Origin: Methanoprimaticola sp047501175 | Lineage (GTDB): Archaea > Thermoplasmatota > Thermoplasmata > Methanomassiliicoccales > Methanomethylophilaceae | Direction of reading: 5' to 3' | Length of the DNA: 64,000 nucleotides | NCBI RefSeq assembly: GCF_047501175.1 | Contig: NZ_JBEQWH010000004.1 | Location: forward strand, 157,504 to 221,503 | In this document: positions 51,231 through 58,606 of the stretch, piece after piece | How the letters are laid out: each line of letters opens with the position of its first letter | Position numbering within the stretch: position 1 is the stretch's first letter | Notes under the pieces: model-generated | What the model saw: the letters and a program-made list of their open reading frames with translations, nothing else | Databases searched by the model: none | Told to the model about the DNA's origin: nothing | Made by a program: the position numbers and the translations under genes

Positions 51231-51977
51231 TCACTCAAACTCCGCACGGAGCGAGTCGCAGATCGCGTCCAATGTCTCCTTGCGGCATTCCAGGTTGGAG
51301 AAGTCATCCATCGCCTTTATTATTGCGTCCCGGTTCCCGCGGAGCTCATCTGTGAAACGGAGGATGTTCGCGGTCGCGCGTGTTATCTCATCACAGATCG
51401 GCACCGTAGCGACCCTGGACGTACGGGACAACAGGTTGAGGTCGATGGATATCACCTTCTTCCCCATGGCGATGAGGGCCTCGGCGCGGTCCCCGTCCTC
51501 TATGGGCACGAGGATGACATCACTGGACCAGATGCCCTCCCTGGTGCACAGGGCACGGTCGTGCTCCAAGCCTGGGATCCTCTCGTCCGGCACGCGTCCG
51601 AGGACGCTTCCAGCACCCTTGGACTCCAGATGGGAGATCACAGCCTCCATCCTATCGGGGGTGCGATGGAACAGGTTGACCTCTATCTTCGCGGGAACGG
51701 CCTCGGCGATCCTGATCAGACCCTCAGCATCGAGCGCGGCGGCGTTCCCGTTTATGCATATTACCGGGTTCTCGGCGGACAGCAGCATGGCCGCCGCCGC
51801 GCACTCCGCCCTCTCGGCGGGTGCGATGGTGCGCTCGCCCATCAGATAGTCGTAGGCCTCTCCCCTCCCGTGTGAGATAAGTCCGGTGGGGGTGACGATG
51901 CCTTTGCCCACCATCTCGACCAGAAGCTCCCTGGTCATGAGCGATTTGTATCTTGGATGACTCTTAGGAATGTCCAC
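51231..51977 (-). CDS. 4-phosphopantoate-beta-alanine ligase (archaeal phosphopantothenate synthetase)
   Basis: Archaea-specific coenzyme A pathway enzyme that joins phosphopantoate and beta-alanine with ATP. The 248-residue sequence has the family start IPKSHPRYKSLMTRELLVEMVGKGIV, then TGLISHGRGEAYDYLMGE, AAAAMLLSAENPVICINGNAAAL and the later VISIDLNLLSRTSRVATVPICDE. All match the former DUF137 family. First gene of an operon with ahcY, the PfkB kinase and AK6. Confidence 0.94.
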   Translation of the reverse strand: MDIPKSHPRYKSLMTRELLVEMVGKGIVTPTGLISHGRGEAYDYLMGERTIAPAERAECAAAAMLLSAENPVICINGNAAALDAEGLIRIAEAVPAKIEVNLFHRTPDRMEAVISHLESKGAGSVLGRVPDERIPGLEHDRALCTREGIWSSDVILVPIEDGDRAEALIAMGKKVISIDLNLLSRTSRVATVPICDEITRATANILRFTDELRGNRDAIIKAMDDFSNLECRKETLDAICDSLRAEFE

Positions 51978-52063
51978 GACCGCTAATCACCAACGGTGCG
52001 TATATCTGTTAGGCTGGAAGATGAACCGCGATCCCTGCTCAGAATCGCCCGTAAACTTCCGGA

Positions 52064-53341
52064 TCATGCCTTCAATGCCGTTATCGGCACCACATACACC
52101 CCATCTGGCCTGCGATAGGCATCCCTGACAAGTCCGCACACGATGCACAGGACGGATGGGGGATTCTCCTCTTCCTCCATAAGTTTCGAAAACTTCAGCA
52201 GATTATTCGCGGCAGCATCGATCTGGTTGCTCCCAAGCTTGACCTCGAACGCCCCCCATCTCCCGTCAGGCATCTCGATGGTGATGTCGACCTCCCGTCC
52301 CCTACTGTCGCGATAGTGACTTGCATGACCATCGTTGGCCTCGGCATATATGCGGAGATCCCTTGTGCAGAGTGATTCGAACATAAACCCTGTCGTTCTA
52401 AGATCTTCCATGAGCATCTCACCTGTCAGGTTCAGAGCTGCAACGGCCAGAGAGGGATCTACAAAATGCCTCTTCGGATTCTTCCCCACCCTTAGAGAGG
52501 ATCTGAGGTTTGTGCTGAATGCGGGAAGGGGATCCGTGACATTCAGTCTGTCCAGAACATCGATGTAATCCCTCAAGGTCTTGTCCGAGATGGATACATC
52601 ATCATATTCGCGCATATCGTTCATCAGACGACTGTCTGGAGTTGTAGTAGACTCGTTCCTGGCGAGTGACTTGAAAAGTGAAGACATCCGAGCCATATCG
52701 CGCTTGGTTCCATCCAGACGTATCGCATCCTCCATACAGACCATCGCAAAGTAGATCTTCGAATACCTGGCATATGAGTCTTGATCCTTCCCTATCATCG
52801 CGGGCCAACCACCGCGGATGCACAGGTCGATGATGTCCTCCAAGGCATGGGATCCACAATCCTCCATAATGTCCATACCAGAAAACAAATCATGGAGCCT
52901 GACCTTTCCTATAGAATCCCCTGATTCGAACAGAGACATGGGCCGCATACGAATCCGGTCGATCCTCCCTATTCCGCTATGTGAAGTCTGTGTCAGGTTG
53001 GGGGTCGAGGACCCTGTCAGGATGAACTGCCCCGGTTTCCCTATCTTGTCTATAACGAATCTGGCAGCATCCCATATCTCTGGAACCTCCTGCCATTCGT
53101 CGACGAGATGGGGCACATCACCTTTCAAAGCAAACAGAGAATCGATCTGAGCCATCCTACGATTCCTGAAATTATCCTCGGGATCGAGGAGACTCGTCTG
53201 GCTCTTGGCACTGTTCAGACCTGCCCATGTCTTCCCACATCCCTTAGGTCCTGTGATACAGACACCGCCGAATGTCTTGAGACTACGTTCTATCATCCCA
53301 TCGACATACCTGGGCTTATATCCAAAAGGCGTCAGAGTCAT
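52064..53341 (-). CDS. AAA-family ATPase with DUF4143-type C-terminus (second copy)
   Basis: A 425-residue P-loop ATPase: Walker A GGVCITGPKGCGKTWAGL, Walker B PHLVDEWQEVPEIWD, sensor FILTGSSTP. DUF4143 region from about residue 200 (DYIDVLDRLNVTDPLPAFS) and a C-terminal PD-(D/E)xK-like core REVDITIEMPDGRWGAFEVKLG. It differs from the copy at 11230 in sequence but not in plan. Start ATG 53341, 25-33 nt downstream of a TATA element, thus leaderless. Two identical 19-bp repeats stand right upstream of that TATA box. Function unknown; possibly a mobile or defence-associated ATPase. Confidence 0.84.
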   Translation of the reverse strand: MTLTPFGYKPRYVDGMIERSLKTFGGVCITGPKGCGKTWAGLNSAKSQTSLLDPEDNFRNRRMAQIDSLFALKGDVPHLVDEWQEVPEIWDAARFVIDKIGKPGQFILTGSSTPNLTQTSHSGIGRIDRIRMRPMSLFESGDSIGKVRLHDLFSGMDIMEDCGSHALEDIIDLCIRGGWPAMIGKDQDSYARYSKIYFAMVCMEDAIRLDGTKRDMARMSSLFKSLARNESTTTPDSRLMNDMREYDDVSISDKTLRDYIDVLDRLNVTDPLPAFSTNLRSSLRVGKNPKRHFVDPSLAVAALNLTGEMLMEDLRTTGFMFESLCTRDLRIYAEANDGHASHYRDSRGREVDITIEMPDGRWGAFEVKLGSNQIDAAANNLLKFSKLMEEEENPPSVLCIVCGLVRDAYRRPDGVYVVPITALKA

Positions 53342-53365
53342 CGTGTGTGTAATTGTATACTGAAA

Positions 53366-53374
53366 GATTTATAA
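53366..53374 (-). promoter_or_regulatory. TATA box of the second DUF4143-type ATPase
   Basis: ATTATAAAT on the minus strand lies 25-33 nt before the ATG at 53341 and directly abuts the pair of 19-bp repeats, so a protein bound there would contact the TFB/TBP region. Confidence 0.55.
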
Positions 53375-53375
53375 T

Positions 53376-53417
53376 TTCGGTAAAAACCAGGAATAAACTT
53401 CGGTAAAAACCAGGAAT
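53376..53417. repeat. Two identical 19-bp direct repeats, 23-bp period
   Basis: TTCGGTAAAAACCAGGAAT occurs at 53376-53394 and again at 53399-53417, separated by AAAC. They sit between the divergent ATPase gene and its deleted relative. Placement upstream of the TATA box suggests an operator or activator site. Further right, TCAATTGA occurs twice and ATGTAG/CTACAT forms a short inverted repeat around 53450. Confidence 0.75.
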
Positions 53418-53529
53418 TTGTTTCAATTGTGTCAATTGATGTAGTGAAACTACATATTTTTACAGTATTTTTTGTAATAATAGCACATACATCCTCAATT
53501 GACATCGAACACACATAGAACGCGAAGCG

Positions 53530-54072
53530 ATGGTGGACCTCATCCGTTGGAAGGACGACGGAGACCGTATGCCTCTAGTGCTCAAGGGAGTACGTCAATG
53601 CGGCAAGACGCATCTTCTGAAAGAGTTCGGGGACAGATTCTTCGACGACATTATTTACATCAACCTTGAGAGGCAGAAGAGACACCGTCCCATATTCCAA
53701 AACGAAAACCTGGACCTTGCATACTATGTGAACGAGAATCTCCACGGCGACCTGAATCACATATTCAGAGGTGCTTCCGCGGAGAACTTCGTCAACAACG
53801 AGCCTATGACCTTGGGATTCACCGCGAACTATTGGAAGGACAATCGGTACGAAGTGGATTTCATCATTGCCAAGAGAGAAATGACCTCTGCCGTCCCCGC
53901 GGAGGTCAAGTCCGGATGGAAGATACGTGCAACTAGCCTGAAGAAGTACATCGACACGTTCTCTCCCGAGAGATCGATGGTGCTGTCCATGAACCCTCCA
54001 TCCGAGGGCGACGTGGTGAAACTGCCGATCCATCTCGCATGGACGATCCCACGGATCGCGGAGAGACTATGA
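53530..54072 (+). pseudogene. Internally deleted DUF4143-type ATPase remnant
   Basis: A 180-codon open frame that joins the first part of a DUF4143-type ATPase to its last part. Residues 1-60 give MVDLIRWKDDGDRMPLVLKGVRQCGKTHLLKEFG (Walker A) and a following strand; from about residue 82 it jumps to the C-terminal nuclease-like core: SAENFVNNE, YWKDNRYEVDFII, VPAEVKSGWKIRATSLKKY. Walker B, sensor and the DUF4143 middle are missing (a full member has over 400 residues). Upstream, the codons ATA GAA CGC GAA GCG precede the ATG, so the ancestral start (MIERxAM) may have been lost to ATA. Probably not functional as an ATPase. Confidence 0.75.
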
Positions 54073-54124
54073 TCAGGAAGATGCGTCGTCAACCCTTAAG
54101 TAGCGGACGACTCTCACACCGGAC

Positions 54125-54853
54125 ATGACAGATTTCAGGATCGTCCTCGTAGGGCCGAAGTTCCCCGGGAACGTAGGTGCGGTGGCCCGCTCAATGGCCA
54201 ACTTCGGGCTCAGGGACCTGGTCCTGGTGAACCCCTCCTGCGAGCTCGACGACGATGCGTTCAGAAGAGCCAAGCACGGGTCGTTCATCCTCGAGAACGC
54301 GAGGATCGTCCCAACCATCGAGGAGGCACTGGATGATTGCTTCCTGGTCGTCGGGACCAGCGGCGTGACGACGAAGGGGGAGAGCAACTACACCCGCATC
54401 CCCGTCCCCATAAGGGAGTTCGCCCAGAACTGCAGGGGATATGACGAGAAGATCGCGTTCATGTTCGGAAGGGAGGACATCGGTCTCCTGCAGGAGGAGC
54501 TCGAGCAGTGCGACGTCCTGGTGTGGGTCCCCACGAACGACGAGTTCCCGATCCTCAACCTCTCCCATGCGGCGACCATAGTCATGTACGAGATGTACCA
54601 GGCGGAGCGCGAACCCAAGAAGAACCTCCCTGCCAACAGGGAGCAGAAGGAGCGCCTGTTCCGCACGTTCGACGACCTGATGGCCGAAGTACAATACCCC
54701 GAGATGCGCAGGCACGGGACCAGAGTGATGTTCAGGAGGATGATGGGGCGCTCCGTTCCCACAGAATACGAGTATCGCACGATCATGGGCGTCCTCGGCG
54801 ATGCGGTAAGGATAATCAGGAACGGAAAGCCCTGGGAGAAGAACGAAAATTAA
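54125..54853 (+). CDS. TrmJ-like tRNA 2'-O-methyltransferase (SpoU/SPOUT family)
   Basis: A 242-residue SPOUT enzyme: FRIVLVGPKFPGNVGAVARSMANFGLRDLVLVNPS, VVGTSGVTTKGESN, IAFMFGREDIGLLQEEL and VPTNDEFPILNLSHAATIVMYEMY are the three SpoU motifs. Archaeal TrmJ methylates C32 of tRNA. CCTTAAGTAG lies about 25-34 nt before ATG 54125, so it is likely leaderless. The 3' end overlaps the FtsZ-like gene by four bases, convergently. Confidence 0.91.
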   Translation: MTDFRIVLVGPKFPGNVGAVARSMANFGLRDLVLVNPSCELDDDAFRRAKHGSFILENARIVPTIEEALDDCFLVVGTSGVTTKGESNYTRIPVPIREFAQNCRGYDEKIAFMFGREDIGLLQEELEQCDVLVWVPTNDEFPILNLSHAATIVMYEMYQAEREPKKNLPANREQKERLFRTFDDLMAEVQYPEMRRHGTRVMFRRMMGRSVPTEYEYRTIMGVLGDAVRIIRNGKPWEKNEN

Positions 54854-55641
54854 AACTGGACGGGCAGATAGATCACCACTTTGGTATCCTCCCTGTCCTC
54901 CCTTCTCACAATGTCCGGGATTATCCCCGTATTGTTGGCCACCGTATCGAAGACCTGCTCTATGTGAGCGGTCTCAAAGCCTCCGCCGACCGTGACGATC
55001 ATCCTCCCGTATGACGGGTCCGTCGGGAACGCGGTAGCGTTCATCGCATATCCTACCGCTCTGACGGGATCGATGTCGTTGACGTACGAGAACGTGTACA
55101 CCTTCTCCACGAATGTCGTGAAGAACGGCCCGTTCAGCATCTGGGCGAGCCCGTTGAGGACGAACTTTATGACACTGCGGACGGACCTGAAGAACTCGTT
55201 GGCCTTGCTATCGACCTCCCTCAGCTCCACTATGGTCTGGATGTCCAGCAGCAGGACCCTGTCCGACACATCGACTATGTTCATCAGCGCGTCGAGGGCC
55301 TTCTGACGACGGCCCGGTTCGAGCTTCCATGGGATGGACACGACGGACACGACCTTGCAGCCCTCGTCCTTCGCATATCCGGCGACCTCCTGGAGCATCC
55401 TCGTGCCGGACTCCCCGCCGAGCATGGCGAACACGAACACCACGCGGACGCCGTTCAACTTCTCACGTATCTTCTCCGGATCGCCGCGTCCCATGAGCGT
55501 CAGGAACACGGGCTTCGTTGTGAAATTCACCTCACGCGGATTGGTGTAATACACTGGAAGGGCATCGAACCCGGATTCGGAAATCACACTGGCGGCACCG
55601 CCGCCGCAGGCGAAGAGGACAGCATCGGTCAAATCTCTCAC
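54850..55641 (-). CDS. Divergent FtsZ/tubulin-superfamily protein
   Basis: A 263-residue protein with a tubulin-type GTPase layout in shortened form. T1-like loop ACGGGAAS at residues 11-18; the tubulin signature GGGTGT(G/S) appears as VFAMLGGESGTRMLQEVAGYAKDEG at about 70-94; VVSVVSIPWKLEPGRRQKALDAL matches the FtsZ strand VVTxPFxxEGxxRxxxA; YVNDIDPVRAVGYAM is a candidate T7 region; the end VANNTGIIPDIV...TKVVIYLPVQF resembles the FtsZ C-terminal domain. FtsZ itself is about 100 residues longer. Start is GTG 55641, inside the end of the RHH gene. The altered G-loop (GGESGTR) may weaken or change nucleotide use. Confidence 0.8.
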   Translation of the reverse strand: MRDLTDAVLFACGGGAASVISESGFDALPVYYTNPREVNFTTKPVFLTLMGRGDPEKIREKLNGVRVVFVFAMLGGESGTRMLQEVAGYAKDEGCKVVSVVSIPWKLEPGRRQKALDALMNIVDVSDRVLLLDIQTIVELREVDSKANEFFRSVRSVIKFVLNGLAQMLNGPFFTTFVEKVYTFSYVNDIDPVRAVGYAMNATAFPTDPSYGRMIVTVGGGFETAHIEQVFDTVANNTGIIPDIVRREDREDTKVVIYLPVQF

Positions 55642-55912
55642 CGGCGGAGTTCTCCATCAGGTAACGGTCGGCGGCCGCACGGACCATGTCGTCCAGTGAC
55701 CTCCCGTCCGATGTGAGGTCGGCGATGTCCAGGACCTCCTCGACGTCGTAGACCGGCACGATGCCTTCGGTGACCATGGTGTCCGCATACCCGTCCAGGA
55801 CGGAACGGACAGCATCGGAGATCGAGCTGAAGTCGCCCCTGAGGACGAGAGCGCGGAAGACAGCGACAGTCTCCGGTGAGAGCCTCAGGACCATCTTCTC
55901 GTCGTTCGCCAA
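55532..55912 (-). CDS. Ribbon-helix-helix (CopG-like) protein upstream of the FtsZ-like gene
   Basis: N-terminal ribbon-helix-helix: KMVLRLSPETVAVFRALVLRGDFSSISDAVRSVLDGYADTMV, then a short helical region to about residue 93 (DMVRAAADRYLMENSAGE). The start is TTG 55912 behind GGGGAG, or ATG 55894. The last 33 or so residues are Arg/Cys-rich and run inside the FtsZ-like gene in another frame (110-nt overlap); this looks like translation past a lost stop, or a frameshift of what was a shorter protein. The pairing recalls haloarchaeal CdrS-ftsZ2, an RHH regulator beside a cell-division gene, though homology is unproven. Confidence 0.75.
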   Translation of the reverse strand: MANDEKMVLRLSPETVAVFRALVLRGDFSSISDAVRSVLDGYADTMVTEGIVPVYDVEEVLDIADLTSDGRSLDDMVRAAADRYLMENSAGERFDRCCPLRLRRRCRQCDFRIRVRCPSSVLHQSA

Positions 55913-55982
55913 ATGATCTCCCCGTTATTTGATTAGAAAGATGAGGTAAAAGGTTTGAGGTGGGTTCCGAAACGAAACCCGA

Positions 55983-56294
55983 TCATCCGAACAGTGCGGA
56001 AAGACCAGCGGCGGCCTCTTCCTCGCTGACAGCCTCTTCCTCGGGCTCTGCCTCTTTGGCAGGTGCGTCAGCGGTCGCGGCAGCGGCGGGTGCGGCAGCG
56101 GCGGCGGGTGCGGCGCAGACAGCTGCGCTGGCAATGGCCTCCTTGATGTCGACTCCGTCCAGGGACGCGACGAGCGCCTTGATCTTAGCTGCGTCGGCCT
56201 CAACTCCAGCGGCAGTCAGGACAGCATTGATTGCGTCCTCGGTGATGTCTTTGCCGGCAGAGTAGAGCACCATAGCGCTGTAGATATACTCCAT
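55983..56294 (-). CDS. rpl12: 50S ribosomal protein P1 (L12)
   Basis: Archaeal stalk protein that recruits translation factors. The 103-residue sequence has the dimerising helical N-terminus MEYIYSAMVLYSAGKDITEDAINAVLTAAGV, an Ala-rich hinge and the conserved factor-binding tail EEAVSEEEAAAGLSALFG, the same ending as in L10 next door. Last gene of L1-L10-P1. Confidence 0.97.
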   Translation of the reverse strand: MEYIYSAMVLYSAGKDITEDAINAVLTAAGVEADAAKIKALVASLDGVDIKEAIASAAVCAAPAAAAAPAAAATADAPAKEAEPEEEAVSEEEAAAGLSALFG

Positions 56295-56314
56295 ATCAAA
56301 TCAACTCCTATTAT

Positions 56315-57316
56315 TTATCCGAATAGTGCACTGAGACCAGCGGCGGCTTCTTCCTCGCTGACCTCTTCCTGTTCTTCCTCGACCTGCTCCTCTACGGGCG
56401 CGGCGGCGGGTGCTGCTGCGGGTGCGGCAGCGGCGGCGGAACTGAGTCTCGCCGCGATCTCGTCGCTGGTGTATCCGGAAGCGGAGGCAATGGACAGCAT
56501 CTGAGCGTCTGCCTTCGCGAGGAGCCTGTCGATGTTCTCGCTGGTTGGGTATGCGGCCTCGACAGAAAGTCCCATGGACTCCCTGAACGCCTTGGCGATG
56601 AGCGGTACGATGGTCTCCTTTGTCGGGAAGGCGATCGATACACCCAGAGCAAGGGCGTTGTGCGCGGCCGTAGCGAACATGGTGGAATAGTAGTCTTCGG
56701 GAATGTCAAGGACATCCCTACCGTAAATGACTCCGTCCTCGTAAGCGGACCTGAGCTCCATTCCCACAACCATGGGCAGGATCTCAAGTTTAGGGAGCAT
56801 TGCAGCCACGGGTCCGGGGATCGGCTGACCCTCCTTGACCAGAGTGGTGTCTTTCTTGACTACTATCTTTCCCGCTTCGATAGCTGCGGGAAGGCCTATC
56901 TTCTGAAGTTCCCCGATTATGGGGCCGGGTCCGAAGGGGGTGGGTCCCTTAGGAACGACGATGTCGTAGGGCGCGAGCTGACCCTCCTTTGCGGGGGCCG
57001 GCGTCATCGTCGCCTCAAGCTTCTTGAAAAGCTTGAAGGGATCGATGTCCGTCGTGACAATCGCGCACTGTCCATCAACCGCATCCTTGAGTCCCAGGAG
57101 TCCGGGCTTCTCCTTCGCCGCCTCTTCGATGGCCAAGACCATAAGCTTGTTCTTGGTCATCTTGACTTTGGCGTGGGCCCTGAGTCCTTTCCTCATGGAC
57201 TGAATCTGCTGACCGGGAATCCCGTGCATATCGACGACTGCGATAACGGGATACTCGCGCATATCCTGCACCAGCTCCTCGACGAGGTCCTTCTTCCAAG
57301 TTGCGACGTGTGCCAT
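56315..57316 (-). CDS. rpl10: 50S ribosomal protein L10 (P0, uL10)
   Basis: Stalk base that holds the P1 dimers and binds 23S rRNA. The 333-residue archaeal form begins MAHVATWKKDLVEELVQDM, has GIPGQQIQSMRKGLRAHAKVKMTKNKLM and the insertion domain, then a P1-binding helical spine and the tail SEEEAAAGLSALFG. ATG 57316 lies seven bases after AAGGAGG; the ATG at 57322 would be only one base after that site, so 57316 is preferred. Confidence 0.96.
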   Translation of the reverse strand: MAHVATWKKDLVEELVQDMREYPVIAVVDMHGIPGQQIQSMRKGLRAHAKVKMTKNKLMVLAIEEAAKEKPGLLGLKDAVDGQCAIVTTDIDPFKLFKKLEATMTPAPAKEGQLAPYDIVVPKGPTPFGPGPIIGELQKIGLPAAIEAGKIVVKKDTTLVKEGQPIPGPVAAMLPKLEILPMVVGMELRSAYEDGVIYGRDVLDIPEDYYSTMFATAAHNALALGVSIAFPTKETIVPLIAKAFRESMGLSVEAAYPTSENIDRLLAKADAQMLSIASASGYTSDEIAARLSSAAAAAPAAAPAAAPVEEQVEEEQEEVSEEEAAAGLSALFG

Positions 57317-57328
57317 CTTCATGCCTCC

Positions 57329-57967
57329 TTACAGAACCCTCTCCGAGGGACCCATGGTGGTCTTGACGTAGGCGGAAGCGATGTTGTACTTTCCCTTCTC
57401 CAGGTGGGACTCGACACGCTTCAGGATGAGATCGATGTTCTCAGCGATCTCCTCTGCAGACATGTCGGCCGATCCAACGGGGGCGTGGAAAGTCTTCCTG
57501 TCCTTCGATCTGATGGTCACAGACTTGCGGAGACCCTCGATCATCGCGGCCGGATCTGCTCCGGGGGCGATGGGCTTGGGCATCTTTCCGCGAGGACCGA
57601 GAACGGTTCCGAGCCTCTTTCCGACGACGGCCATGAGGGGCGCCTCGGCGATGAAGTAATCGGTGTCGTTCGCGATCTTCTTTGCCTGTTTCTTGTCGTC
57701 CGCGATCGCTCCGAGTTCCTCGGGAGTGATGACACGGTCGGCCACGTCCTTGGCTTTCAAGGCTAGTTCGCCACCACCAATCACGCAGATCTTGACGGAC
57801 TTCCCGCGACCGCTGGGGAGAACGATGTCCTCCTGGATACGGTTCTTGGGGATGGTCAGGTCAACATCCTTGAGATTGATGGCCAACTCAACCGTCTCGG
57901 TGAAATTGCGCTTCTTCGCACTCTCCAGTGCCTTCTGCACAGCCATCACGGTTGGTTTTTCTGCCAA
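57329..57967 (-). CDS. rpl1: 50S ribosomal protein L1 (uL1)
   Basis: Binds the mobile L1 stalk of 23S rRNA and often represses its own operon. The 212-residue protein shows AVQKALESAKKRNFTETVELAINLKDVDL, LPSGRGKSVKICVIG, GPRGKMPKPIAPGADPAAMIEG and SADMSAEEIAENIDLILKRVE. The start is TTG 57967 behind GAGGAGG. First gene of the L1-L10-P1 operon, with its own promoter in the 160-bp gap after L11 and a leader hairpin described separately. Confidence 0.96.
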   Translation of the reverse strand: MAEKPTVMAVQKALESAKKRNFTETVELAINLKDVDLTIPKNRIQEDIVLPSGRGKSVKICVIGGGELALKAKDVADRVITPEELGAIADDKKQAKKIANDTDYFIAEAPLMAVVGKRLGTVLGPRGKMPKPIAPGADPAAMIEGLRKSVTIRSKDRKTFHAPVGSADMSAEEIAENIDLILKRVESHLEKGKYNIASAYVKTTMGPSERVL

Positions 57968-57981
57968 TACAATTCCTCCTC

Positions 57982-58014
57982 GTAGTTCGTGCGAATCCTT
58001 TCGGACTCTCCTAC
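57982..58014 (-). promoter_or_regulatory. Leader hairpin of the L1-L10-P1 operon, possible L1 autoregulatory site
   Basis: In the predicted leader RNA, AGUCC-GAAA-GGAUU forms a tetraloop hairpin, and GUAG/CUAC closes an outer stem with an asymmetric internal loop (GAG against CGCACGAA). It ends just before the AGGAGG of rpl1. Archaeal L1 represses its operon by binding such a structure mimicking its 23S site in Methanococcus; whether this one qualifies is inference. Confidence 0.35.
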
Positions 58015-58040
58015 AAGTAATGTGGGCTATATGGGAGTAG

Positions 58041-58048
58041 TATATAAA
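58041..58048 (-). promoter_or_regulatory. TATA box of the L1-L10-P1 operon
   Basis: TTTATATA on the minus strand, preceded by ACC, lies about 80 nt before the rpl1 TTG start. Transcription would begin near 58016-58020 and give a leader of about 50 nt containing the hairpin at 57982-58014. Confidence 0.6.
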
Positions 58049-58099
58049 GGTAACACTCGGGGATCCGAACGATCGACGGGTGTGGGATAATGATGTTAT

Positions 58100-58118
58100 G
58101 GCCGGGGGGACCCCGGCC
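58100..58118 (-). terminator. Perfect hairpin after rpl11
   Basis: GGCCGGGG and CCCCGGCC pair around GGA, eight bases past the rpl11 stop. It separates the SecE-Spt5-L11 transcript from the L1-L10-P1 promoter. The sequence after it on the minus strand is ATAACATCATTATCC, only moderately T-rich. Confidence 0.55.
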
Positions 58119-58126
58119 TTTGAGTT

Positions 58127-58603
58127 TCAGTCGGCGAGAGCCTCGTCGTACTCCCCGGCCCTGACTGCGGCCTGGAAGTCCTTGGGGTTCTTTCCGTCAA
58201 GGGTCACACCGACGGCGACGCAGTTTCCTGCGACCTCCATGGCGCGAGCCTTCATGGTGGCTCCAAGAAGGTCGTCGCCCTTCATATCGACGATCTTCCT
58301 GACCTGCTCGATGGTCAGGTTCCCTACCTTCTCGGACTTAGGGTTGTGTGCACCGGACTGGATCCCGAGCTCGCCCTTGATCAGAGCGGACATGGGGGGA
58401 GTTCCGACCTTGATGTCGAAGGTCTTGTCGTCGTTGATGAGGACCTTGACGGGAACCTTCATTCCGTCGTAAGCCTTCGTCTTCTCGTTGATCTTCGCAA
58501 TAACCTGACCGATGTTCACGCCTTTGGGTCCCAGTGCGGGACCGAGAGGCGGACCTGCGGAGGCCCTGCCCCCGTCAACCAATGCCTCAACAGTGTCTAC
58601 CAT
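58127..58603 (-). CDS. rpl11: 50S ribosomal protein L11 (uL11)
   Basis: Binds the GTPase-associated region of 23S rRNA. The 158-residue sequence begins VEALVDGGRASAGPPLGPALGPKGVNIGQVIAKINEKTKAYDGMKVPVKV, and has TPPMSALIKGELGI and MKARAMEVAGNCVAVGVTLDGKNP. Normal length. ATG 58603 lies three bases after the Spt5 stop. Last gene of secE-spt5-rpl11. Confidence 0.97.
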   Translation of the reverse strand: MVDTVEALVDGGRASAGPPLGPALGPKGVNIGQVIAKINEKTKAYDGMKVPVKVLINDDKTFDIKVGTPPMSALIKGELGIQSGAHNPKSEKVGNLTIEQVRKIVDMKGDDLLGATMKARAMEVAGNCVAVGVTLDGKNPKDFQAAVRAGEYDEALAD

Positions 58604-58606
58604 TGT

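Noticed and set aside
53376..54072. Insertion sequence around the deleted ATPase
   Set aside because: No transposase, terminal inverted repeats or target-site duplication is visible; the repeats are promoter-proximal direct repeats.
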